Source of the DNA: Pirellulales bacterium
GTDB lineage: Bacteria > Planctomycetota > Planctomycetia > Pirellulales > UBA1268
Length of the DNA stretch: 52,964 nt
Assembly: GCA_016776925.1 (NCBI GenBank)
Contig: JADHSL010000012.1
Coordinates: forward strand, 1-52,964
Direction of reading: 5' to 3'
Of the stretch, positions 17,846-26,628 are shown piece by piece. The notes beneath the pieces were generated by a model, which was given only the letters and a program-made list of their open reading frames with translations, was not told the origin of the DNA and did no database searches. The position numbers and the translations under genes are program-made. Within the stretch, counting starts at the first letter, position 1. Each line of letters starts with the position of its first letter.

Positions 17846-18313
17846 CTAAGAACCTCCAGGCGACAGTGAGTCGGCACTTTCGGTAGTTGTTTCAGAAGAA
17901 CTAAAATTATTTTTCTCAGTCTGTTCGTCCTCGTCTAGAGGTATTGCTTGGAGTGAGTGTTCTATAAGAATGGAACTATTTCTTCGGATGGTTGGCACCT
18001 CTTCGGCATGTGATGCCACGATTACGCGAGATACTGCTGGGGTGTCATCAGAAACATCACTGGCCGCTAAGTGAGGCTCTTCGGACTCCTGAGACACAAC
18101 TGGAGGCCACGGTTTTGGTCGTCTCCAAATGGGAAGGATGCCATTTGACCGTATTCGAAAATCGTTTTGATTTACAGAGCCGGGCACTGTGCCTGAATAA
18201 TCAAAAGGTGATGGGCACATGGTGCATCCATTACTTACAAAAGCGATAATGGATGAAAAAAGTAGGCACAGAGAGAAACAGAGTTTTCGGTTTGGTCCCT
18301 TTTGAAGATACAC
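17846..18313 (-). CDS. Small putative lipoprotein, unknown function
   Basis: This 155-residue protein begins with a hydrophobic signal segment (CFSLCLLFSSIIAFVSNGC). Cys30 is a plausible, though not ideal, lipidation site. It is followed by CTMCPSPFDYSG and a motif NDFRIRSNGILPIW. These short conserved-looking motifs after a Cys resemble small cell-surface lipoproteins I associate with planctomycetes, but I cannot name a family. The rest is acidic and low in complexity, with many Ser, Glu and Pro residues, so it is probably unstructured. It converges on glgC and lies about 145 bases downstream of the LysM protein gene on the same strand. Confidence 0.6.
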   Translation of the reverse strand: MYLQKGPNRKLCFSLCLLFSSIIAFVSNGCTMCPSPFDYSGTVPGSVNQNDFRIRSNGILPIWRRPKPWPPVVSQESEEPHLAASDVSDDTPAVSRVIVASHAEEVPTIRRNSSILIEHSLQAIPLDEDEQTEKNNFSSSETTTESADSLSPGGS

Positions 18314-18457
18314 CTATCTGCCTCCCCTGCCTATTTATCCAAGGCGTAATCAAACACGGCGGCTGTTCCCCGCAATTCCCAAACAACCCGAATCTTTCTT
18401 CGGACCGTCAAAGGTGATACCTTCACAAAAAGTTGGCCGAGATACCGAAAAAGAGCA

Positions 18458-19630
18458 CTATTCTCGAACAAGTAGTTGTGATCCTTGGCCAAGAATGCCG
18501 GCTAAATCGTTGAAGTCAGCGGATGATACGAGAAGTACATTGTCTTCTGGTGTTTTCATGACAAAGCCAGGATCGTCGGCTGGTTGAATACGTAACCCGC
18601 CATCGAGAATGATTACGGATCGACTTTTGGGATGATAGCCAACGGGAACTGTCTGGGTGGTTTGGATTTTCGTATCATCCTGAATATCAATCAATTTCAC
18701 TGAGGTGCCTGTGCGGCTCACGAAACCTTTGCCAATGGCGGCGGGAAAGGTTCCTGCATAGCGACCACCGACTTGAAGACTTATTCTGCGTCTGGAAACA
18801 CTTACAACACCATCGAATGGACCTCGCAAGACTTTGATCCGCTGGCCAGTTGTAAGTTCATTAGAAGCTACACCATTTATTTTCGAAAGAAGTTTCCAAG
18901 GGATATTGAGTGGCTTGGCAATAGTTTCAAGTGTCTCTCCAGCAGCTACCGTATGTGGTGGTAAAAGCATGTCTTGCGTTGAATAAATAACGGTACCAGC
19001 GAGTTGTCCGAGAATTCTTTCGAGTTGATGATTTTCTTCAACGCTTAAGGAAAGATCGTCATACCACACCGAAAGAACGGCAAGCGCTTCGGCATATCGA
19101 CCAGCTTCAAGTTTATTATGGGCATCCGTCCACGCCGCAGTAAAAGCTGCTGACTCTTTCTGTTCCAACATGTTTTCCGTAACTATGCCGGCCGTGTCAT
19201 CAGGTGATTGTGCCTGAGGAGGAACGGCAGGGACGGCGTTAATGTACGTTGGTGGCATCTGCTCAGTACCTGGAGGCACAGATTGATTTGCTGCCAACGT
19301 TTGCGCGTTATGGCTCACCGAAGGAGGTGGTATTCGATTGGGTGGAAGACTCGTGAGCGCCTCAGGAGGACTCTGTAATTCCACTGAAGGTGGTGTGGTT
19401 GCTTGCGGCGTAGGTACTGATGGTTTGAATGGCGGCGCATCAGAAGTTGTGGCGTGGGTTGACCCCGGAGGTTGCCATTCCTGATTCGTTTCTTTGGGGC
19501 CTTTCTGAATAATTGAATAGGCACCATATAGAATCATGCCTAAGAGCCCCAGCACAATGAGTGGACGCAGGGCTTCTAGAGGATCGTTTTGCTGTTCTCT
19601 ACGATGCTTTGATTTTGATCGACGTGCCAT
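18458..19630 (-). CDS. Membrane-anchored LysM protein with degenerate L,D-transpeptidase-like C-terminus
   Basis: The 390 residues are laid out as follows: a basic N-terminus, one membrane segment (about 23-41), a long Pro/Thr-rich linker (about 50-145), a helical region (155-215), a LysM domain (about 225-269, HTVAAGETLETIAKPLNI to LTTGQRIKVL), and a C-terminal domain (270-390). That last domain starts like a YkuD L,D-transpeptidase (ISLQVGGRYAGTFPAAIGKG) and ends like one (LVSSADFNDLAGILGQGSQLLV). However, the HGC catalytic segment is absent, and no cysteine occurs anywhere in the protein. It is therefore probably a wall-binding protein without transpeptidase activity. The ATG at 19630 is preceded by AGGAG at good spacing. 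It is divergent from the S41 gene. Confidence 0.7.
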   Translation of the reverse strand: MARRSKSKHRREQQNDPLEALRPLIVLGLLGMILYGAYSIIQKGPKETNQEWQPPGSTHATTSDAPPFKPSVPTPQATTPPSVELQSPPEALTSLPPNRIPPPSVSHNAQTLAANQSVPPGTEQMPPTYINAVPAVPPQAQSPDDTAGIVTENMLEQKESAAFTAAWTDAHNKLEAGRYAEALAVLSVWYDDLSLSVEENHQLERILGQLAGTVIYSTQDMLLPPHTVAAGETLETIAKPLNIPWKLLSKINGVASNELTTGQRIKVLRGPFDGVVSVSRRRISLQVGGRYAGTFPAAIGKGFVSRTGTSVKLIDIQDDTKIQTTQTVPVGYHPKSRSVIILDGGLRIQPADDPGFVMKTPEDNVLLVSSADFNDLAGILGQGSQLLVRE

Positions 19631-19958
19631 CGAACATGGCTCCTAATGCTGAGGAATTCGAACTACCTCGTAGACACTAAACAAGGGAGGAAATCTGTTC
19701 CAGATCGCTTCTGGCAAATGATTCATTCCGCACAGAATGTTCACAGTTTTCGAGAATTACTCATTCTTATTCTGTACGCGCCTGGGATTAGGCTGTCCCC
19801 AAGGGCTGCAAATTGCCCTATTTAACTCATGTCATATCCCGAGGCAGGTAGTCTTTTGTTTTTTTGGAGGACCAGGCCGTACGGGCATTTTGTCTTCCAC
19901 TATCTCATTTTTAGTAAAGCGGTTGTCATGATGGGCCATTTGCTGGTGAAATACAGTT
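19631..19958. other. Intergenic region between divergent LysM and S41 genes
   Basis: These roughly 330 bases contain no gene that I can support. They should hold the promoters for both divergent genes. Two T-rich tracts occur near 19855-19866 and 19905-19915. Short open frames that run from here into the S41 gene are out of its frame and have no ribosome binding site. Confidence 0.45.
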
Positions 19959-21293
19959 ATGCACCGGAGAAATCTTCTTATTGTTGCGATCGTTGTGCCA
20001 GGGTGCCTTCTCGCGTGCGCTGCTCAGGACCGAACTGGTCAGGGAAAGCGTTTTGCTGAAGTCATCCAACGTATTGATAAGGGGTATTTCCGAACGGTTG
20101 ATTCAGAGCAACTCTTCCAAGCGGCAATGGAGGGTGTCTTTCGTAAACTCGACGATCGCTCTGAATTCATTGAGCCATCAAAGTTCAAAAACTATGAGAG
20201 AGACTTTAAGAAAGAGTTTGCGGGCATTGGTGTAGAACTGGATACCGAGCCGTCCTCAGGAGAGATTATCGTAGTTGCTCCCGTGTATGGCGGACCTGCT
20301 TGGCGGGCCGGTATTCGATCTGGCGATCGTATAATCAGTGTTGAGAATATTAAGACAAGCGGACGGACTCTTTCCGAAGTAGTTTCTCAGTTTCGCGGTG
20401 TAGTAGGAAGTAAGGTTGATCTTTGTATTAAAAAGCAAGGAGTTAGCCAGAATGGTCTCTCGGCGGTTCAAGACGTTACTATCAGTCGCCAGAATATTAC
20501 AATTGAAAGTGTGCGAGGAGACCGCCGTTTGCCTGGTGGGAAGTGGAATTGGTGGCTGGAAGGTGAGCCAAACATTGTATATCTGAGAATCAGTCACTTT
20601 GGTAATCGGACAGGCCTTGAGATCGCCCAGTTGATTGAAAAGCTTGTATTCAATCAAGTTCCAAAAGGTCTCGTTATTGACCTGCGGGGTAATTCTGGCG
20701 GAATGTTGCAGGCCGGTATTGCTGTATGCGATCTTTTTCTTGAGGACGGATTGATTGCTGCAGTTGCAAATGACAGATTGAAGGATCGTTCTAATCGTAA
20801 GCAGCTTCAACAGGAGTGGGCCGCAACTCCTGGCCAAGTACTTGAAGGTACACCAATCGCCATTCTCGTTGATGAATTTACCGCAAGTGTGGCAGAAATA
20901 GTTGCAGCTTGTCTTCAAGATCACAAGCGTGCAACGATTGTTGGCAGTCGTTCTTTTGGAAATGCATCTGTGCAAACAATAACGACACTTTCAAGTGGCC
21001 CGGGAGCTATACGACTTACAACAAACGAATATCAGCGACCGAGTGGTACTTCACTTAATCGTTTAAGTACAAGCCGTGACTCAGATGCATGGGGTGTTCG
21101 ACCTGATTCAAACTTCGCTTTTTCACCTACCAGAAAGCAGCTCGAGGACTGGATTACTTGGAGGCAGGATCGAGATCGCGTTCGTTCTACTCAGGCAGAT
21201 GTGGCACTTGATCCAGGTGAATTGTTGCCAAGAAATGCGGACCCTGTTCTTGGCCGAGCACTCACGCTTTTTGGTCCTCAAAAGCAACTTTAA
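19959..21293 (+). CDS. S41-family (CtpA-like) peptidase homologue, predicted inactive
   Basis: The 444-residue protein has a likely lipoprotein signal (LLAC, Cys20), a helical region, a PDZ domain (about 88-160, FAGIGVELD to SKVDLCIKK) and an S41 core (about 200-400, with GLVIDLRGNSGGMLQAG). In CtpA and Prc the dyad is a serine in a SASAS-type motif and a lysine 25 residues later in FGKG-type sequence. Here the serine is kept (Ser310 in FTASVAEIVA), but the lysine position is Asn335 (FGNASVQ, codon aat at 20961-20963). Gln339 is kept. The protein may therefore bind, rather than cleave, exported proteins. The start at 19959 has no clear Shine-Dalgarno sequence. It converges on folC. Confidence 0.85.
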   Translation: MHRRNLLIVAIVVPGCLLACAAQDRTGQGKRFAEVIQRIDKGYFRTVDSEQLFQAAMEGVFRKLDDRSEFIEPSKFKNYERDFKKEFAGIGVELDTEPSSGEIIVVAPVYGGPAWRAGIRSGDRIISVENIKTSGRTLSEVVSQFRGVVGSKVDLCIKKQGVSQNGLSAVQDVTISRQNITIESVRGDRRLPGGKWNWWLEGEPNIVYLRISHFGNRTGLEIAQLIEKLVFNQVPKGLVIDLRGNSGGMLQAGIAVCDLFLEDGLIAAVANDRLKDRSNRKQLQQEWAATPGQVLEGTPIAILVDEFTASVAEIVAACLQDHKRATIVGSRSFGNASVQTITTLSSGPGAIRLTTNEYQRPSGTSLNRLSTSRDSDAWGVRPDSNFAFSPTRKQLEDWITWRQDRDRVRSTQADVALDPGELLPRNADPVLGRALTLFGPQKQL

Positions 21294-21325
21294 TTATTCA
21301 ATGGTGAAAGCAGTTGGCCCTCACC

Positions 21326-22732
21326 TCATGAATTAATAAGTGAGGTCAGCACTGCACGGACTTCAGTAGCTAGAAAAAAACTGCCGGCTATGCACAGCAG
21401 ACCTTTTCCACCTGAAAGCCGTTTGCCAACCATTACGGCTTCTGTGGGAGAGGCAGCTACGTGGGGCTCTCGCCACCCGCCCTCTTCGGCTGCTTTCCGA
21501 AGTCTTGTAATCGTAGCTGCTCGAGGATTTGTTGCATATCGTGTAAGGACAATGTCACTAAAAAAGTCTTTACTAGCTCGCAGCATTGCACCAAGTTGTT
21601 TGTCAGCACTTGCGGCGAAAACGAGAACTCGTTTCTTCGGTAAACTGCTTTGATCAGATAATGTTTTTACTAAGGACTCCATCGAAGCAACGTTATGCGC
21701 TGCGTCAAGAATGATGGGAGGAGAATCTGAAATCCACTCTATACGAGCAGGAAGACGAGTCTTCCGAAGGCCGGTGGCGATTGCCTGCTTGTTGATCTGA
21801 AATCCTTTTTCAGAAAGTACTTTTGTGGCCATTACTGCTGACGCAGCATTTTCTGCTTGGTGAATACCTGCCATTGCAGTTTTGTAGATCGTACCTTGTG
21901 AACCTGGTGGGGCCTGAATCTCAAAGGGATGTAAAGCCGCTTGGCAAGAACTACTTGGTTTTGTGTTCTTGACTAGGTTGATTTCAAAGTCACGTTTGAG
22001 AAGCAAGAGCTTTGTGCGTTGTGATTGTGCCTTGTCAATTATCACATGCAATGCTTCTGGGTGCATTGCCGTTGAAACCACAGGAATACCTCGCCGTATT
22101 ATGCCTGCTTTTTCAGTAGCAATAGCACGGATCGTATTTCCCAAGACATCGGTATGATCGAGGCTGATGTTGGTAATGATAGAAACAACAGGTTTGCACA
22201 AGTTGGTTGCATCAAGTCGTCCACCAAGCCCGGTCTCAATCACAGCAAGATCAACTTGTGCTCGTTCAAAATGAGCAAATGCGACAGCCGTAAGAACTTC
22301 GAACCAAGTTGGACCGGCCATTTTCTTGCGAGACGCTATTTTGTCAAGTTTTTCAACCGCTGGAATAACTCTACGGAATGCTGTCAGTAAGTCTGGAGAG
22401 GAAATCTGTTTGCCCGCCACGGAAATCCGCTCTTCAATTCTGTTGACGTGAGGAGAAAGGTAGCAGCCAACACGGTAGCCAGCAGCGTGCACAATTGCAG
22501 CCAACATAGCTGCCGTCGATCCCTTGCCCTTTGTGCCAGCGAGATGTGCAGAAGGAAACTGACGCTGTGGGTTGCCGATCGCTCTTAGTAAAGCTCGCAT
22601 GCGGGTGAGCGTAAATGCCGTTTTATAATCCTGGCCAGTTGGCAGTTGCTCGAAGTTCGATCTTTTTTCAAGCCACTGGAGTGCTCTAATCCGCGTAAGA
22701 CGAGGGCTTGTTTCTTCAGAGAAGACTCCCAT
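21326..22732 (-). CDS. folC: Bifunctional folylpolyglutamate synthase/dihydrofolate synthase
   Basis: This 468-residue Mur-ligase-family enzyme has the ATP-binding loop GTKGKGSTAAMLA, the SPHVNRIEERI substrate segment, ETGLGGRLDATN and NISLDHTDVLG in the central domain, and the LDAAHN motif at the start of the C-terminal domain. It adds glutamate to dihydropteroate and to reduced folates in the cytoplasm. Whether it performs both reactions cannot be told from sequence alone. The ATG at 22732 gives the normal family length. It is monocistronic, converging on the S41 gene and divergent from the BBP7 gene. A pterin dehydratase gene lies about 1.5 kb away on the opposite strand, but the two are not an operon. 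Confidence 0.95.
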   Translation of the reverse strand: MGVFSEETSPRLTRIRALQWLEKRSNFEQLPTGQDYKTAFTLTRMRALLRAIGNPQRQFPSAHLAGTKGKGSTAAMLAAIVHAAGYRVGCYLSPHVNRIEERISVAGKQISSPDLLTAFRRVIPAVEKLDKIASRKKMAGPTWFEVLTAVAFAHFERAQVDLAVIETGLGGRLDATNLCKPVVSIITNISLDHTDVLGNTIRAIATEKAGIIRRGIPVVSTAMHPEALHVIIDKAQSQRTKLLLLKRDFEINLVKNTKPSSSCQAALHPFEIQAPPGSQGTIYKTAMAGIHQAENAASAVMATKVLSEKGFQINKQAIATGLRKTRLPARIEWISDSPPIILDAAHNVASMESLVKTLSDQSSLPKKRVLVFAASADKQLGAMLRASKDFFSDIVLTRYATNPRAATITRLRKAAEEGGWREPHVAASPTEAVMVGKRLSGGKGLLCIAGSFFLATEVRAVLTSLINS

Positions 22733-22986
22733 GGAAGTATCTCGGCAATTCAGGGAAGGTGGTTGTTTTAGGTAGCGGATTGAGGAGTTATTTGATGAAA
22801 CCGCGGTTGCGTTTTAACGAGTATTTTTAAAGGCTCTACTGATCGAGGCTGCTGCTCAGTCCTTATTTTATTTGGAATACTGCGCGTGCATGGTCACAAG
22901 TGCTTTTAGGCTATCCTCAATTGTATAACAAAAATCGTATTCATGGCACGTTGCTTTGGAGGGGTATCCAAGCCTTATCTACATCT

Positions 22987-24075
22987 ATGCGCACAGCATA
23001 TCAAGTTGTCATCGCACTCGTGCTATTGAGTCTGGCTTGCAAATCAGAATATCTAAAAGGGGATGAGTATGTTCTTGATGATTCAGGTCAATTAATTGAG
23101 ATGCCTCTATTGGTTTCAGGGGAACTGACCACCCCAACACTTCTTGTCGATATTGATGGTGAAAACTGTGATTTTTATGAGGACGATTGGTGCGAAAGAT
23201 ATGGTGGTAATTCATCCTGCATTGGGCTGCCGAGTAAGCAATGCAGGCCGCGATGGTTTGCCAGCGCAAGTGGCTTGGTTATGACACGGTCGCTTCCTGA
23301 TGGCGCGACTTCAGTAGGGCCGTCAGGGCTTGCAGTTTCAACACGGTCAGCCTCAGCAAGCTGGCCAGGTGGTGTAGACTTGAGGCTTGGTCGATGGTTT
23401 GGTGATCGTCAAGAGCACGCCATCGAGTTTATCTATTGGGGTGTTTACAATATTGGGTCATCTGCTCAACAGCAGACGGGACCAACCAGTGGTGTGTTAT
23501 CACGATCGGATACCGTAAATAATATTGAAATTAATTGGCTTTATGCACCACAAGATCGTCCAGAGTTTCATCAGGGTAAACAGCGTATTAATTGGATGTG
23601 GTTAGCGGGCTTTCGATTTTTTCAACTCGAGGATCAATTGATTCTTGATGTACCATCTGACAGCTTTGTGCTTCAGACAACGACAAATAACAATTTGTTT
23701 GGCGGCCAGTTCGGAGGTCGATTTGACTGGGAAATTGCACCGAGAATGAGGTTTGTTGTAGTCCCTAAGTTTTTGCTCGCCGGAAATGCAAGCAGCAATA
23801 GGGCAACTGAAAGCGGTACGACAACGGCTGATGTACGGTCTCCGGTCGATGTTTTTTCTTGGTTGGGCTCGGTCGATACGTCTGTGGCGTGGGATGTCAC
23901 CGAACGGTGGAGTCTTTGGCTGGGTTATCGAGTAGTCGGAGTAGGGAACATCGCTCAAGCAGACGGACAGTGGCCGTCTACGTTACCCGCTTCAGCAGCA
24001 AGTCTTGGAGGGATTGTGACAGGTTCGGAGTCAATCATTCATGGTGCCTTCGCCGGTTTCGAAAGTCGTTATTAA
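22987..24075 (+). CDS. BBP7-like outer-membrane beta-barrel protein
   Basis: This protein of about 362 residues begins MRTAYQVVIALVLLSLAC, a signal peptide with possible lipidation at the Cys. After an acidic, Cys-containing segment comes RPRWFASASGLVMTRS, the start motif of planctomycete BBP7-like proteins, then alternating aromatic/hydrophobic strands (VDLRLGRWFG, HAIEFIYWGV, NWMWLAGFRFFQLED, GGQFGGRFDWEI, WSLWLGYRVVGV) ending with GAFAGFESRY. The pattern suggests an outer-membrane beta barrel of unknown role. The frame extends upstream to 22900, but the signal peptide begins at the ATG at 22987, so that start is preferred. A GGAGGGG lies 22 bases upstream, farther than usual, so the start is not certain. 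Confidence 0.72.
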   Translation: MRTAYQVVIALVLLSLACKSEYLKGDEYVLDDSGQLIEMPLLVSGELTTPTLLVDIDGENCDFYEDDWCERYGGNSSCIGLPSKQCRPRWFASASGLVMTRSLPDGATSVGPSGLAVSTRSASASWPGGVDLRLGRWFGDRQEHAIEFIYWGVYNIGSSAQQQTGPTSGVLSRSDTVNNIEINWLYAPQDRPEFHQGKQRINWMWLAGFRFFQLEDQLILDVPSDSFVLQTTTNNNLFGGQFGGRFDWEIAPRMRFVVVPKFLLAGNASSNRATESGTTTADVRSPVDVFSWLGSVDTSVAWDVTERWSLWLGYRVVGVGNIAQADGQWPSTLPASAASLGGIVTGSESIIHGAFAGFESRY

Positions 24076-24201
24076 CGACCGTTAAGACGAATACACTGTT
24101 GGTTCCTTCCGTTGGTGCCCAAGCGATGTCAAGCATGGCCTCTTGAGAAACCGTGAGAAGGAAAAGAGTGGCAACTTTTCTGCCAACTTGGAGATCACTA
24201 T

Positions 24202-24558
24202 ATGAATGCCCCACATGCTAAAGACTTACGCACAAAACAATGTGTGCCTTGTGAAGGAGGTGTTCCCAGGTACACGATGCCCCAAGTCGTAGAACAGTTA
24301 AAAGAATTCCCTGACTGGCAGGTAGTGGAAAACGGTAGCAGGATTTACCGTCATTGGGTGTTTCATGATTTTTGTTCGGCTTTTAGTTTTATTGGCACTG
24401 TAGCCGAATTGGCAGAGCAAGAGCAGCATCACCCCGATTTTCATCTTACGCGATATCGCCATGTGCGAATTGAACTGTATACACACGCGGTCGATGGATT
24501 GTCAGAGAATGACTTTATTCTCGCCGCAAAAATTGATGCCGCAGTGCTGAATGAATAA
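24202..24558 (+). CDS. phhB: Pterin-4a-carbinolamine dehydratase
   Basis: This 118-residue protein fits the PCD/DCoH family. It has the catalytic motif EQEQHHPDF, followed by YRHVRIELYTHAVDGLSENDFILAAKID, and an upstream FCSAFSFIGTVAELAEQ helix. The enzyme dehydrates 4a-hydroxytetrahydropterin in pterin recycling and often works with aromatic amino acid hydroxylases. No such hydroxylase is in the window, so its role here may instead be molybdopterin or general pterin metabolism. The first 28 residues before YTMPQVVEQL are longer than in the smallest family members and contain CVPCEGG, which is common in bacterial homologues. It follows the BBP7 gene by about 125 bases on the same strand. Confidence 0.92.
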   Translation: MNAPHAKDLRTKQCVPCEGGVPRYTMPQVVEQLKEFPDWQVVENGSRIYRHWVFHDFCSAFSFIGTVAELAEQEQHHPDFHLTRYRHVRIELYTHAVDGLSENDFILAAKIDAAVLNE

Positions 24559-24568
24559 ATGAATCGAT

Positions 24569-25489
24569 TCAGCCACCACAGTAGTCAATAGCTCGCGCAA
24601 TTTCACTTTTTAGATTCTGGCGACTGATGATTCGATCAATGAAGCCATGCTCCAGTAAGAATTCGCTTGTTTGAAATCCTGCAGGAAGTTCAACTCTGAT
24701 TGTTGCTTTAATTGTCCTTGGTCCAGCAAACCCAATGAGTGCTCTTGGTTCGGCAAATACGAGATCACCAAGAGAGGCAAAGCTGGCGGCGACGCCACCC
24801 ATCGTTGGGTTTGTTAGTACCGAGATGAACAACCCACCAGACTCCGAATAACGAGCCAGTGCAGCGGATACTTTTGCCATCTGCATGAGGGACAATATTC
24901 CTTCATGCATCCGAGCCCCACCACCAGAAGCACTTATTATTATGAGAGGAAGAGATTCAGTAGTGGCGCGTTCAATAAGTCTTGCCAGTCTTTCACCGAC
25001 GACACTTCCCATGCTACCCATAATAAAGGAAGAGTCGGTAACACCGCAGGCTACGCGTCGTGCCCGAATCATCCCGGTTCCAGTCAGGGCAGCGTCCGAT
25101 AAGCCAGTTCGCTTTTGTTCAGATACGATTCGTTTGGCGTAAGGTTTTTTATCGCTGAAAGTTAGTGGGTCAGTCGGTAGCAGTCCACCATCCCACTCTT
25201 CAAATGTTCCTGGGTCGAAAAGCTGTTCAATTCTTTGCTTTGCTGAAACATACCAATGAAAGCCACATTGAGGGCAGACGTTGAGCATCTCTTCGGCTTC
25301 TTTTCGGTATATTGTCGAACGGCATCCATTGCATTTAAGCCATAATCCTTCGGGCACACCTCTTTTGGGACGAGGCCCCGGCATCCGTGGGCCTTCCGTC
25401 ATTGATGGATGCTGAGAAGAGTCGTGCTGATTTCGGAAAGACTCGGACTCCGGTTTGTGGTCCGTTTGTGTAGATTGCTTCTGCTTCAT
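24569..25489 (-). CDS. accD: Acetyl-CoA carboxylase carboxyltransferase subunit beta
   Basis: The 306-residue protein has an N-terminal four-cysteine zinc ribbon (CNGC and CPQC separated by 15 residues) and a crotonase-fold carboxyltransferase core ([65 protein letters not shown]). It transfers the carboxyl group from biotin to acetyl-CoA to make malonyl-CoA for fatty acid synthesis, acting with AccA, AccB and AccC, which are not here. The N-terminal 40 residues before the ribbon are polar and probably disordered. The ATG at 25489 is preceded by GGAAG. The terminal sequence IDYCGG matches the normal end of the domain. Confidence 0.95.
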   Translation of the reverse strand: MKQKQSTQTDHKPESESFRNQHDSSQHPSMTEGPRMPGPRPKRGVPEGLWLKCNGCRSTIYRKEAEEMLNVCPQCGFHWYVSAKQRIEQLFDPGTFEEWDGGLLPTDPLTFSDKKPYAKRIVSEQKRTGLSDAALTGTGMIRARRVACGVTDSSFIMGSMGSVVGERLARLIERATTESLPLIIISASGGGARMHEGILSLMQMAKVSAALARYSESGGLFISVLTNPTMGGVAASFASLGDLVFAEPRALIGFAGPRTIKATIRVELPAGFQTSEFLLEHGFIDRIISRQNLKSEIARAIDYCGG

Positions 25490-25620
25490 TCCTGTCTTCC
25501 GGGTTGGATTATTTGTTCCAATTTAATTCTGTTTTAAAGGCTGGGCGGAGGGGAACCTCTCGCTATTAGATTACCAATCGTGGTGATTAAGTGGCTACCA
25601 CGATGGTCAGGTTTCGGGCA

Positions 25621-26340
25621 TCACTTCGATTTTCGTGCCAAATCCTCGAGTTCTCGTAACGCATCTGCATAATCAGTCTGCCTGAGAACAGCGCTACCTG
25701 CCACGATGAGGTCAGCTCCAGCATGAGCTACAGAGGTGATGGTTTTGGTCGAAATACCACCATCTACACCAATGTGAAAATCGCGGCCTGTCGAGGTTCG
25801 GATTTCCTGGAGCTTTTGTATTTTCTCAATCGCCGATGGTTGGAAGGCTTGTCCACCAAATCCTGGCTCAACGCTCATCACAAGGACTCCAGAGCAGTTA
25901 TCAAGGAATGGCTCAACGTGTGACACTGGTGTGCCGGGGCTCATAGCGAGGTGAGCCTGAGAGCCAGTAGCTTCAATAGCAGCAAGCGTTTTTTTTGTTT
26001 TGGCAAGTCCTTCGATATGAACTGTAACAATATCAGCGCCAGCCCTCGCGTATTGAATCGCTGATTCATCTGGCCGTTCAACCATCATGTGTACTTCTAT
26101 TGGTACAGTGGCTGCGCGTCGAACAGCCTCAACAACCACCAAACCGTATGTTAGCTGAGGAACAAATAGGCCGTCCATGACATCCAGATGCAGAGCTTTT
26201 GCTCCGGCTGCTTCAAGCCGTCCTATTTCATCGTCAAGATGGCCAAAGTCACACAGCAAGAGTGCAGGGAGAATGATAGGCCCATCGGCCGAGAGCCGAG
26301 ACTCTGTAGAGGAAGATGAAGGATGAAGTGAATCTCTCAT
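25621..26340 (-). CDS. rpe: Ribulose-phosphate 3-epimerase
   Basis: This 239-residue TIM-barrel enzyme has the metal-site segments HLDVMDGLFVPQLTYG and EVHMMVERPD, the VMSVEPGFGGQAF loop and the phosphate-binding VDGGISTKTI and ADLIVAGSAVLR. It interconverts ribulose-5-phosphate and xylulose-5-phosphate in the pentose phosphate pathway. The first 20 residues (MRDSLHPSSSSTESRLSADG) are a polar extension before the conserved ILPALLLCDF. In most homologues the last motif reads SxLxxDF/A, so the start is somewhat variable here. It is separated from accD by about 130 bases on the same strand, so an operon is possible but weakly supported. Confidence 0.96.
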   Translation of the reverse strand: MRDSLHPSSSSTESRLSADGPIILPALLLCDFGHLDDEIGRLEAAGAKALHLDVMDGLFVPQLTYGLVVVEAVRRAATVPIEVHMMVERPDESAIQYARAGADIVTVHIEGLAKTKKTLAAIEATGSQAHLAMSPGTPVSHVEPFLDNCSGVLVMSVEPGFGGQAFQPSAIEKIQKLQEIRTSTGRDFHIGVDGGISTKTITSVAHAGADLIVAGSAVLRQTDYADALRELEDLARKSK

Positions 26341-26628
26341 TGTAAATTTCCCATCAGATTCATTTCATTGAGTCTACACCATAATGGCATTACAGTTTGA
26401 TGTGTCGGTGGCCCCCAAGTCCGCCTGACTTGTCCTGCTGATTCCTGCTGGGGGCGGTGCATTGCCAGTAATCCCTACTATTAAACGAATGTCAGCATAT
26501 CTGGCGTTTTCTGACACACTTATATATTTCAGTTTTGCGAATCCAAGTGGTGGGAAGTAACCTTTGCTTACTGGGAGAATGAATTCCCGAGCATAGAGAC
26601 TGTCCATTAAAATAAGAGAGAGGCAAGC

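Noticed and set aside
20256-20975. A 239-codon minus-strand frame inside the S41 gene
   Set aside because: It is antisense to a well-supported domain protein and is rich in Cys, Asn and Thr, as expected of a shadow frame.
26374-26607. A 77-codon minus-strand frame between rpe and the repeat-domain gene
   Set aside because: No ribosome binding site, composition not protein-like, and it fills a region expected to hold the promoter of the following plus-strand gene.
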